From Marinobacter sp. THAF197a (GTDB taxonomy: Bacteria > Pseudomonadota > Gammaproteobacteria > Pseudomonadales > Oleiphilaceae), in assembly GCF_009363275.1 (NCBI RefSeq), contig NZ_CP045324.1:930001-994000 (forward strand): DNA of 64,000 bases, given 5' to 3'. Shown piece by piece: positions 34,911-42,383 of this stretch (within the stretch, counting starts at the first letter, position 1; each line of letters opens with the position of its first letter). Below the pieces are notes generated by a model, which saw only the letters and a program-made list of their open reading frames with translations, did no database searches and had not been told where the DNA came from. A program made the position numbers and the translations under genes.

Positions 34911-35023
34911 GTCTTTGCGGCGGGGTTGAGCTCACGAAACCTTGCGGAGCCAGGGATGGCGGAGCAGAGCGTACAGGGAGGTATTCACAGCGTGTTTTGG
35001 GAGCTCAACCCCGCCGTAAAGAC
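34911..35023. repeat. intergenic palindromic element, copy 2 (same core, different 23-base arms)
   Basis: The outer arms, 34911-34933 and 35001-35023, pair at 22 of 23 positions with one G-T wobble. The inner part has GCC-AGGGAT-GGC and then AGCGTACAGGGAGGTATTCAC, the same core as in copy 1 (31268-31371), while the arms are unrelated to those of copy 1. It fills the gap between the convergent ung and HDOD genes and starts 18 bases after the ung stop, so it may terminate or protect both transcripts. Confidence 0.85.
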
Positions 35024-35062
35024 GGGCGTCAAGCTCCTTGCTTCCAGGCGTGATGTTGAAGC

Positions 35063-35896
35063 TTACTGAAGCAACGCCATCGCCGCTTCCATCTGAGCGT
35101 TGAGATCCTCCTCCTCGCTCATGTCGATATTCGGATCCAACCCCAAACGCCCAAAGGCGGGAATGGTATTCCAGTCCATCTCCGTCCACGGGTGATCTGT
35201 ACCCGCCACCAGTTGCAGATTCGCCACCATCACCAGATCGGCATAATCCGCCGCCGGCACCTCGCGCTGGAAATTGGCATACTCCAGCGGCACATTCTGA
35301 AGATCACTCGGGAAATCCCACTTCTTGAGAATCAGCGCGCCAATGCGCGGGTGCAGCTGATCAATGACATTATCCAGCATGATACTACTGATCTGGATGT
35401 CCCTGTCCTCCACATAGCGCAGAATCGGCAGCACCCCAATCAGGTGCACAAGCCCCGCCAGCGTGGCCTGATCCGGTTTGAGCTTGGTGTAATGCTGGGC
35501 CAGAACGTGGCATACGCCGGCCACTTCAGTGCTGGTTTGCCAGGTGGCGCGCAGCCGCTTGTCGACCATGTCTGAGGTGGCCTGGAACATCTGCTCCATG
35601 GCCAGACCCATGGCCAGGTTGCTGGTGTAGGCCATGCCAAGGCGGCTGACCGCCATGTTCAGGTTTTCAATTGCGCGGCTACCCCGGAATAGCGGGCTGT
35701 TGCACACGCGGATAATCCGGGCAGAGAGGGCTGTGTCGTTACTGATGACCTTGACCAGGTCAGCGATGGCCGAGTCTTCGGACTCGGCGATGTCCCGAAC
35801 CTGAAGCGCCACCTCCGGCAGCGTTGGCAGCACCAGTTTGTCGTTCTCAATGGCGTCGGTCAGGTCAGCCTTGATGGTATCTACAATGTTGGCCAT
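35063..35896 (-). CDS. HDOD domain protein
   Basis: 277 residues with an HDOD domain (about 18-215): LPTLPEVALQVRDIAESEDSAIADLVKVISNDTALSARIIRVCNSPLFRG, followed by SRLGMAYTSNLAMGL and DQATLAGLVHLIGVLPI. HDOD proteins resemble HD phosphohydrolases but normally lack the metal site and act as signalling adaptors, often with GGDEF or EAL proteins. No partner domain is attached here. No strong ribosome binding site is seen. Monocistronic, convergent to ung. Confidence 0.9.
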   Translation of the reverse strand: MANIVDTIKADLTDAIENDKLVLPTLPEVALQVRDIAESEDSAIADLVKVISNDTALSARIIRVCNSPLFRGSRAIENLNMAVSRLGMAYTSNLAMGLAMEQMFQATSDMVDKRLRATWQTSTEVAGVCHVLAQHYTKLKPDQATLAGLVHLIGVLPILRYVEDRDIQISSIMLDNVIDQLHPRIGALILKKWDFPSDLQNVPLEYANFQREVPAADYADLVMVANLQLVAGTDHPWTEMDWNTIPAFGRLGLDPNIDMSEEEDLNAQMEAAMALLQ

Positions 35897-35998
35897 GGTC
35901 AGTAACGTTCCGCTTGTCTGGGTGCGCTGCTCGCGCGCACGGGGTAAACCGGTATGTGGTTTAATTTATAGCAAATTTTTCCGGTTTTTCCTGTCAAC

Positions 35999-36982
35999 TT
36001 ATGTATCTGCCTGCGTTGCGGGCTGTTGCTCGGGCACCGGGTAAGGCAGAGGTTGCATGGTCACGGTCACCGTGTTCATGCCTTCCAGAGCCAGGGTGCC
36101 TTGCTGAGCGTCGTGCCGGATAACCGCCAGCATCTCACCAGCCTGTTCAGACGTGAGCTCTGCGTTAACTACCTCGCCAACGTTCTTGCCCTCGCTCAGT
36201 AGCCTGGTGCCCGGTTCCGGTGCAGTGTCGGAACCCTCAAAACGCAACCGGAACAGGCTCTTCTTGAGCTGCCCCAGAAAGTGCATTCTGGCGATCACTT
36301 CCTGACCGGTGTAGCAGCCCTTCTTGAAATGAACGCCTTGCAGGTGTTGCAGGTTGAGCATCTGCGGAACATAGGCTTCCCGGGTCTGGGCCGTTAGCCA
36401 AGGCACGCCGGCGGAAATACTGGAAGCGTTCCAGTGTGCGATGGATAACTCGGGCAGTTCCTCCGGCAGCGGTTGATCTCCCTCAAGCTGCCACCATTCG
36501 TAGCGGGCCGTCTGGTCACTGGTATCCTCGATTCGAATCAGGATTCCGGAACCGGTGGCCAGCGTCTGCCCCGGCCGGGAAAGCGATTCGGCTGCGTCTC
36601 CGCAGGCAGTGATAGCGGCGGGTTTACCGATCAGGCCAAGGATTCGGGCGGAAGGCAGCACGTCCATGCTGGTCCCACGAAACAGCATCAGGTACTTGCG
36701 GAGGTGGCTAAGGGTGTCATCCGCCAGCTCTGCATCCAGGTCCATCAACAGGTCCTGGTCGTGCCGTACCATGCGGGTTACGCAGTAAGCTCGTCCCTTG
36801 GGGGTGCAGGCGGTTGCCCGCAAAGACTGGGTCTGTGTCACCTCATCCACATGCTGGGAAAACTGGCCCTGGACAAACTTGTCGGCGCCGGCGCCGCTGA
36901 TGCGCACCACCAGTCTGTTGGTGAGCTGTGTGTACCCGGCGTCAGACGAGTAGTGTGGCCGAGGGTTTTCCGTGGGGTTCAT
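35999..36982 (-). CDS. ygfZ: tRNA-modifying folate-binding protein YgfZ
   Basis: 327 residues, with the family signature KKGCYTGQEVIARMH in the C-terminal half and a GcvT-like folate-binding fold. YgfZ helps repair or build certain Fe-S enzymes such as MiaB with tetrahydrofolate. The ATG at 36982 has GGAG six bases upstream. Divergent by location from, but on the same strand as, ygfX and sdhE upstream, so it may end the sdhE-ygfX transcript. Confidence 0.92.
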   Translation of the reverse strand: MNPTENPRPHYSSDAGYTQLTNRLVVRISGAGADKFVQGQFSQHVDEVTQTQSLRATACTPKGRAYCVTRMVRHDQDLLMDLDAELADDTLSHLRKYLMLFRGTSMDVLPSARILGLIGKPAAITACGDAAESLSRPGQTLATGSGILIRIEDTSDQTARYEWWQLEGDQPLPEELPELSIAHWNASSISAGVPWLTAQTREAYVPQMLNLQHLQGVHFKKGCYTGQEVIARMHFLGQLKKSLFRLRFEGSDTAPEPGTRLLSEGKNVGEVVNAELTSEQAGEMLAVIRHDAQQGTLALEGMNTVTVTMQPLPYPVPEQQPATQADT

Positions 36983-37010
36983 CGTGATCTCCATGTTGGG
37001 TCAGCGGAGT

Positions 37011-37472
37011 TCAGTGTGCGTTACGCGTATGGCCGATTCTCAGCCATACCCGCAGGCGTCGAAACTCATGCTCGGGAGCATTGGCTTGGAATGGCCCGAT
37101 CTTGCCGGTAATCATTACCATGATGCTACCTGATCTGGAGTCTTGGGGGTGGAGTTTCAAGATCAGGCAGGACGCACCCAGGGTACTTGAGGCGCAGACC
37201 CGAACGGGTGTCTCATGGCCATCGCCGAACTGGCAGGTTATGCCGCCGCTGTCGGTGCGCAGGGACTTAAGGGCCTTGGGCCCGCGTAACAGGCCATAGC
37301 GCCGGAAGTTTCGCCAGGCGAAAGCGATTGTGACCGGCACTGCCATCAGTAACCAGAGGCTGGTTTCCAGTGCCGCACCAAGGGCAAAAGCGCTGAGAAG
37401 TAACCAGGGTGCACTGGCCAGCAGGCCCGCGATGCCGGAGGGGGATAGAGTCAGATCAATCCGGCTGGACAC
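37011..37472 (-). CDS. ygfX: YgfX-like membrane protein
   Basis: 153 residues with two adjacent hydrophobic segments (about 14-35 and 38-52) near the N-terminus and a soluble C-terminal part (KLHPQDSRSGSIMVMITGKIGP...EFRRLRVWLRI). Position directly after sdhE with a 17-base overlap identifies it as a YgfX/CptA-type protein. E. coli YgfX has been reported to affect cytoskeletal proteins as a toxin paired with SdhE (YgfY), but that pairing is disputed and nothing in this sequence proves it. Confidence 0.75.
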   Translation of the reverse strand: MSSRIDLTLSPSGIAGLLASAPWLLLSAFALGAALETSLWLLMAVPVTIAFAWRNFRRYGLLRGPKALKSLRTDSGGITCQFGDGHETPVRVCASSTLGASCLILKLHPQDSRSGSIMVMITGKIGPFQANAPEHEFRRLRVWLRIGHTRNAH

Positions 37473-37728
37473 GGTTCAGGATGATGTCAACGATGCGCTG
37501 AAGATCCGGGTCTTCCGGCCGGCTGCGTTGCATGAACCATTCGAACATATCGGTGTCTTCGCAGCTCAGCAGTTTCTTGTATCGGGCCTGGTCGTCCGGC
37601 TCGAGATCCCGGTACGCTTCCTCCAGGAAGGGCAGCAGCAGAACATCCAGTTCCAGCATGCCCCGGCGGCTGTGCCACCACAGGCGGTGAAATTCGGTAT
37701 GGTCGTTGGACGCATTGGTGTCTGACAT
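37456..37728 (-). CDS. sdhE: FAD assembly factor SdhE
   Basis: 90 residues with the RGxxE motif in WWHSRRGMLELDVLLLPFLE and the C-terminal pattern CEDTDMFEWFMQRSRPED. SdhE promotes covalent attachment of FAD to succinate dehydrogenase. It overlaps ygfX by 17 bases and lies 43 bases from the nadB stop; nadB encodes another flavoprotein of the same fold class. Confidence 0.93.
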   Translation of the reverse strand: MSDTNASNDHTEFHRLWWHSRRGMLELDVLLLPFLEEAYRDLEPDDQARYKKLLSCEDTDMFEWFMQRSRPEDPDLQRIVDIILNRVQPD

Positions 37729-37771
37729 AGTCGGTTGCCTTGAAAAAGAGTGGAGTCTCCCTGTCAGCCCG

Positions 37772-39379
37772 TCAGGGAGACAGCGTGCGATAAGTGGTGG
37801 GTACCAGAACCGTGTCTTGCGGATCGTTCAGCAGGCCCGGGTAGTCCAGTGTGTAATGCAGGCCGCGGCTTTCCTTTCGCTGCAGGGCCGAGCAGATGAT
37901 CAGGTCGGAAACCGTCACCAGGTTACGCAGCTCGATCAGGTCATTGGTAACCCGGTAATTGCTGTAGAACTCGCCGATCTCCCGGGACAGCAGATCCACC
38001 CGGTGCTTGGCCCGCTGCAGACGTTTGGTGGTGCGCACAATTCCCACGTAGTCCCACATGAAATGACGTAATTCGTCCCAGTTGTGAGAAATCACAACGT
38101 CTTCATCGGAGTCCCGTACCTGGCTTTCATCCCAGTCCGGTGCGATGGGCGGCTCCGGTATGTCGGATTCCCGCCGGGCGATGTCAGCGGCGGCAGCGCG
38201 GCCGTACACCAGGCATTCCAGCAGGGAGTTGCTGGCCATGCGGTTGGCACCGTGCAGGCCGGTGAAGGCAGCTTCGCCCACCACATACAGCTGGTTGATG
38301 TCGGTGCGAGCCCGTTCGTCGCTGACAATGCCGCCGCAGGTGTAATGGGCGGCCGGCACCACCGGAATGGGCTCCCTGGTGATGTCGATGCCAAACTCCC
38401 GACACTTTTCATAAATGGTGGGGAAGTGGTGCTTGATGAAATCCGCCGGTTTGTGGCTGATGTCCAGGTACAGATGGTCGGCACCCAGGCGTTTCATTTC
38501 ATGGTCGATGGCCCGGGCGACGATATCCCGGGGCGCCAGTTCGGCACGTTTGTCGAACCGGTCCATGAATCGGCTGCCGTCTGGCAGTTTCAGCACGCCG
38601 CCTTCGCCACGAACCGCTTCGGTAATCAGAAACGATTTGGCATGTGGATGGTACAGGCAGGTGGGGTGAAACTGGTTGAATTCCATGTTGGCCACCCGGC
38701 ACCCGGCCCGCCAGGCCATGGCGATGCCGTCGCCGGATGCACCGTCCGGATTGGTGGTGTAGCGGTAGGCCTTGGAGGCGCCGCCGGTGGCAATCACGGT
38801 AAACCGGGCGCGGAACAGTTCTACGTGGTTATCTTCCAGGTTCAGTATGTAGGCGCCTACGCATCGGTTGCCTGGCAGGGCGAGTTTGCGGTTGGTGATC
38901 AGGTCCACCGCCACCCGGCCCGCTTTAAGGTCAATATTCGGGCGAGCCTGTGCCTGGCTGGCGAGTGTGGTCGACACCGCATGACCAGTGGCGTCGGCGG
39001 CATGGATGATGCGCCGGTGGCTGTGGCCACCTTCGCGGGTCAGGTGGTAGTCTTCGCTGTCATCCTGGCGGGTGAACTTTACGCCCGAATCAATCAGCCA
39101 CTGGATGCTCTCTTTACTGTGCTCCACGGTAAAGCGCACGGCATCTTCGTGGCACAGACCGCCGCCGGCGTTGAGGGTATCCAGGATATGGTTTTCAACG
39201 GAGTCGGCATCATCAATCACCGCAGCAATGCCGCCCTGGGCCCAGAGTGTGGCGCCGGAGCTGATGTCTGCCTTGCTGACCACGCACACGCTGAGGTGCT
39301 CTGGCAGATTGAGCGCTACGGTCAGACCGGCAGCGCCGCTGCCGATAATGAGAACGTCGTATTCGAAGGACTGTGGCAT
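37772..39379 (-). CDS. nadB: L-aspartate oxidase
   Basis: 535 residues from the ATG at 39379 (an ATG at 39400 adds seven; neither has a clear ribosome binding site, and family starts resemble MPQSFEYDVLIIGSG). FAD-binding GSGAAGLTVAL, the ALWAQGGIAAVID flavin loop, HTCRRIIHAAD-like HSHRRIIHAADATG, and GEAAFTGLHGANRMASNSLLECLVYG are visible. It oxidises aspartate to iminoaspartate, the first step of de novo NAD synthesis. Divergent from the sigma-factor operon, as in Pseudomonas. Confidence 0.95.
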   Translation of the reverse strand: MPQSFEYDVLIIGSGAAGLTVALNLPEHLSVCVVSKADISSGATLWAQGGIAAVIDDADSVENHILDTLNAGGGLCHEDAVRFTVEHSKESIQWLIDSGVKFTRQDDSEDYHLTREGGHSHRRIIHAADATGHAVSTTLASQAQARPNIDLKAGRVAVDLITNRKLALPGNRCVGAYILNLEDNHVELFRARFTVIATGGASKAYRYTTNPDGASGDGIAMAWRAGCRVANMEFNQFHPTCLYHPHAKSFLITEAVRGEGGVLKLPDGSRFMDRFDKRAELAPRDIVARAIDHEMKRLGADHLYLDISHKPADFIKHHFPTIYEKCREFGIDITREPIPVVPAAHYTCGGIVSDERARTDINQLYVVGEAAFTGLHGANRMASNSLLECLVYGRAAAADIARRESDIPEPPIAPDWDESQVRDSDEDVVISHNWDELRHFMWDYVGIVRTTKRLQRAKHRVDLLSREIGEFYSNYRVTNDLIELRNLVTVSDLIICSALQRKESRGLHYTLDYPGLLNDPQDTVLVPTTYRTLSP

Positions 39380-39416
39380 TGAGTCGTTATCGCGGGCCAT
39401 AATGTGGACGTGTATT

Positions 39417-39443
39417 GAACTAAACTTTACGCTTGCTGTCTAT
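39417..39443 (+). promoter_or_regulatory. candidate AlgU/RpoE-type autoregulated promoter
   Basis: GAACTA (39417-39422), 16 bases, then TCTAT (39439-39443) resembles the ECF sigma-E/AlgU consensus GAACTT-N16-17-TCTGA, with the -35 matching five of six and the -10 four of five. It lies about 70-100 bases before the rpoE start, fitting self-activation of the operon. The same bases lie upstream of nadB on the other strand. Confidence 0.5.
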
Positions 39444-39518
39444 TTGGCCTGATGGATAAGCCGCCCGCCGGTTGCTGTCCAGGACCATGGGTTCATGATC
39501 GAACGCCGGAAGAGCCGA

Positions 39519-40208
39519 ATGACACAAGCAGCAAATCTTATCAAGGCCACTCCGTTGGCTACCAAGACAGGACATTCTGTTACGTCGTCCATGACTCCTG
39601 ATAACGACTGGAAACCGGGTGAGCAGACCGACAGTCAGACGGATCTGCAGTTGGTGCGCAAGGTTCGCAATGGCGATCGTGCGGCCTTTGATCTGCTTGT
39701 GGTCAAGTATCAGTCGCGGGTGGCCTCCATCATCAGTCGATACGTCTACGACAGCCAGGAAGTAATGGACCTGACCCAGGAAACCTTTGTCAAAGCGTTC
39801 CGGGCGGTCGAGCGGTTCCGTGGCGACAGCGCGTTCTACACCTGGCTGTACCGGATTGCCGTTAACACCGCCAAGAACTATCTGGAAGCCCGTGGTCGCC
39901 GGCCGCAGGGCTCGGCGGACTCAGCAGACGCAGAGAATTTTGACGATGGTGGTCGGCTGCGGGATGTCGCTTCTCCCGAGCGGCTGTTGCAGCGGGAGCA
40001 GCTGCAAAAAGCACTTTCGGAAGCAATAGCAGGCCTGCCTGAGGAACTTCGTTCCGCTTTTCTGCTCAGGGAATATGATGGCCTGAGTTATGAGGATATC
40101 GCCCGGATTCTGGAATGCCCGATCGGAACCGTTCGGTCGCGGATATTCAGGGCCCGGGATGCAGTGGACCGGCACTTGGGTCCCTTGCTCAATCATTCAG
40201 TGACGTAA
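39519..40208 (+). CDS. algU: ECF sigma factor RpoE/AlgU
   Basis: About 229 residues from this start. The sigma-70 region 2 (DRAAFDLLVVKYQSRVASIISRYVYDSQEVMDLTQETFVKAFRAVERFRGDSAFYTWLYRIAVNTAKNYLEARGR) and region 4 (LPEELRSAFLLREYDGLSYEDIARILECPIGTVRSRIFRARDA) closely resemble Pseudomonas AlgU, which has 193 residues. The N-terminus is uncertain: ATGs at 39495, 39519 and 39591 are in frame; 39519 follows GGAAGAG by four bases, while 39591 gives the more usual length. It directs envelope-stress genes, held by the anti-sigma factor encoded next. Confidence 0.93.
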   Translation: MTQAANLIKATPLATKTGHSVTSSMTPDNDWKPGEQTDSQTDLQLVRKVRNGDRAAFDLLVVKYQSRVASIISRYVYDSQEVMDLTQETFVKAFRAVERFRGDSAFYTWLYRIAVNTAKNYLEARGRRPQGSADSADAENFDDGGRLRDVASPERLLQREQLQKALSEAIAGLPEELRSAFLLREYDGLSYEDIARILECPIGTVRSRIFRARDAVDRHLGPLLNHSVT

Positions 40209-40223
40209 ATGAGGTTGCATCCG

Positions 40224-40787
40224 ATGGATGAGCGTCTCAGAGAAACCCTGTCCGCGATGATGGACGACGAAGCAGATGAACTATCGGTTCGTCGCCTGTT
40301 GTCTCATGGTAATCAGGATGAGGTCAGGAACCAGTGGCAACGCTGGCAACAGGTTCGTGACCTCATGCATGAAAGTCATGGCCCTGAAGAGAGCGTCGAT
40401 GTGGCGGTGGCTGTCCGTGAGGCTCTCGATGGTCACGTACGCCCTGAACCTTCAAGGCTCAAGACTCAGGTTGCCGCAGGCTCCTACTGGCGATGGCCGG
40501 TGGCGGCGATGGTCGTTATGGCTCTGGTCATTGGATTTGGCGCCGGCGCCGGATGGGATGGGCAAACCCAGGAGCCGGTGGCTGCGGTGGCAGTGACCGA
40601 GCTGTCTGATGAGGATGCACTGGCTTTATCTGCCAGTGTCGAGGAAGTTGCCTTGCAGCGTCTGGACGAAGATCAGCTTAAGCAGATGCGCCAGTTTATG
40701 CTCGAACACGCGCAGCACAACAGTGTCGGCGCAGGCCGGGGGTCTGTTGGTTATGCCCGGCTGGTGAGTGCCAGCAGTGGCTACTGA
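40224..40787 (+). CDS. mucA: anti-sigma factor MucA/RseA
   Basis: 187 residues. The cytoplasmic N-terminal domain begins MDERLRETLSAMMDDEADELSVRRLLS, the conserved sigma-binding motif of this family, then one membrane helix (about 91-109), then a periplasmic tail. It holds AlgU inactive until its periplasmic tail is cut by regulated proteolysis. The start at 40224 follows GAGGT by nine bases; an ATG at 40209 would add five residues. The C-terminus is intact (no truncation like mucoid-type mucA alleles). Confidence 0.92.
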   Translation: MDERLRETLSAMMDDEADELSVRRLLSHGNQDEVRNQWQRWQQVRDLMHESHGPEESVDVAVAVREALDGHVRPEPSRLKTQVAAGSYWRWPVAAMVVMALVIGFGAGAGWDGQTQEPVAAVAVTELSDEDALALSASVEEVALQRLDEDQLKQMRQFMLEHAQHNSVGAGRGSVGYARLVSASSGY

Positions 40788-40803
40788 CGTTGGGGAACGG
40801 CCG

Positions 40804-41856
40804 ATGAAGTGGGTGGTGAGCAGCCTGGTGTCCCTAAGCCGAAGCGTGTTCGCCGGTGTGCTTGCCGGAGTGTTGATCATGCTGCCTGCTCACGGAGCCA
40901 ATGCTGAGACGAGCAACAAACCTGTTTCTGCAGATCCCGCTGATGCGATGTCGTGGCTGGAGCGCCTGGGGCCGGCTTTGAACATGACCTCTTACCGAGG
41001 TGTTTTCGTCTATGCCCGTGGGGATCAGGTCCATTCCATGAAGATTGCCCATCGTTTTCGGGATGGCCAGGTGGAAGAGCGACTGGTCATGCAGGATGGT
41101 GGCAGTGGCGAGATTGTTCGTAAAGGCATGAATGTGGTTTGTGTGCTCCCTGACCGTGGTCGGGTGAGCCTTAACGAAGTGATTCCTTCCGGCCCGTTTG
41201 CCGAGGCGTTCACCAGTCAGCTGATGCCGTTTGGGCAATGGTATCGCTCAGAGCTGGCGGGTGAAGATCGCATCGCCGGTTATGATGTGGTGACCATTGC
41301 GTTAACCGCCCGTGATGACGAGCGATACAGCCATCGGCTGTGGATGGAAAAAGACACCGGCTTGCTGGTTAAGAGCCAGGTGCGCGATGGTGATGGCGAA
41401 GTGCTGGAGCACTTTCAGTTTACCAGTCTCGAAATTACCGATGAGATCGCCGACGAGGAGCTGGAAATACAGACCCAGGGGCGCGAAATAACCCGCACGC
41501 TGGCGACCAGAGACCCTCAGCAATCGGTGGTCGGCCGCATGAGCGGCTGGACTCTCAACTGGCGGCCCGAGGGCTTTGTGCCAGCGGCCGCGCCGCGGTC
41601 TGGCAAGGGCAAAGCCGTCGCTTTCTCGGATGGCCTGGCAGCGTTTTCGGTGTTTGTCGAACCGGTTGGCCAGTTGAAAATGCCGACAGGGGCCTCGCGG
41701 GTGGGGGCAACCACTATATACATGCGCGAGATCCTGGTCGCCGACAGACCGTTCCTGGTTGCCGTGGTGGGCGAGATTCCCCCGCGTACTGCCCGGAAAG
41801 TGGCGGATGCCGTTGAAATAGATGACGCCCTGGCCCTGGAGTTATCAGGGCTGTGA
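40804..41856 (+). CDS. mucB: sigma-E regulatory protein MucB/RseB
   Basis: 350 residues: signal peptide with AHGANA-ET cleavage region, then the MucB/RseB LolA-like domain (about 40-225; AMSWLERLGPALNMTSYRGVFVYARGDQVHSMKIAHRFRDG, GYDVVTIALTARDDERYSHRLWMEKDTGLL) and a smaller C-terminal domain. In the periplasm it binds MucA and shields it from the first protease until lipid or LPS signals displace it. Start at 40804 with GGGGAA close upstream. Overlaps rseC by four bases. Confidence 0.93.
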   Translation: MKWVVSSLVSLSRSVFAGVLAGVLIMLPAHGANAETSNKPVSADPADAMSWLERLGPALNMTSYRGVFVYARGDQVHSMKIAHRFRDGQVEERLVMQDGGSGEIVRKGMNVVCVLPDRGRVSLNEVIPSGPFAEAFTSQLMPFGQWYRSELAGEDRIAGYDVVTIALTARDDERYSHRLWMEKDTGLLVKSQVRDGDGEVLEHFQFTSLEITDEIADEELEIQTQGREITRTLATRDPQQSVVGRMSGWTLNWRPEGFVPAAAPRSGKGKAVAFSDGLAAFSVFVEPVGQLKMPTGASRVGATTIYMREILVADRPFLVAVVGEIPPRTARKVADAVEIDDALALELSGL

Positions 41857-42302
41857 TCACCGAGACCGGCAAGGTGGTGGCCCTGAGTGGCGATAGCGTC
41901 TGGGTGCAAACCATCCGTACCAGCGCTTGTCAGAGCTGTTCCGCCAGAGCTGGTTGTGGTCAGCGGGCACTGGCCAAAGTTTCCGGGGGGCGCGCGAATC
42001 AGATTCTGGTGGCGAATAGCTTGGGTGCCAGGGTTGGTGATGAAGTGGTGATCGGTATTGATGAACAGTCCCTGTTGACAGCATCGTTGGCTGTGTATGG
42101 TGCTCCGTTGCTGCTGATGGTGTTGGCCAGTATTGTTGGTTACCGATGGTTTGGCGGCACCGATGCCGCGGCCATCGCGGGCGCCCTGGCAGGGCTCGGG
42201 GCGGGATTCTGGTGGGTGCGTCGATGGCAGCGCCGGGGTGGAGATCGATACCAGCCGCGGCTGATCAGAGTGAACAGTGCTCATTCCGTGACATGTCTGT
42301 GA
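41853..42302 (+). CDS. rseC: SoxR-reducing system / sigma-E positive regulator RseC
   Basis: 149 residues beginning with GTG inside the mucB stop region (4-base overlap). The N-terminal part has the Cys cluster ACQSCSARAGCGQ (C26, C29, C35), followed by two membrane segments (about 75-98 and 110-127). RseC-family proteins reduce SoxR via a Cys-rich motif and link to sigma-E; in Pseudomonas the equivalent gene is mucC. It is in the algU operon. Confidence 0.9.
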   Translation: MITETGKVVALSGDSVWVQTIRTSACQSCSARAGCGQRALAKVSGGRANQILVANSLGARVGDEVVIGIDEQSLLTASLAVYGAPLLLMVLASIVGYRWFGGTDAAAIAGALAGLGAGFWWVRRWQRRGGDRYQPRLIRVNSAHSVTCL

Positions 42303-42308
42303 ATCCTA

Positions 42309-42331
42309 CCGTTTTGTAAGTTGAAAAACGG
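42309..42331 (+). other. hairpin in the rseC-mucD gap
   Basis: CCGTTTT (42309-42315) pairs with AAAACGG (42325-42331) across a nine-base loop seven bases after the rseC stop. It is not followed by a T tract, so it may tune expression of mucD relative to the upstream genes rather than terminate. Confidence 0.4.
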
Positions 42332-42383
42332 GTTGCCGGCCCCAGAATTACAGCGTAATTACAAGCAGAACAGGGGGTTCCAC

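Noticed and set aside
31268..35023. CRISPR-like or transposon-end interpretation of the palindromic elements
   Set aside because: Only two copies are spaced 3.5 kb apart, no spacer series and no transposase or target duplication is seen.
38084..39382. A 432-codon plus-strand open frame over nadB
   Set aside because: It mirrors nadB, whose motifs are clear; there is no motif or ribosome binding site for the plus-strand frame.
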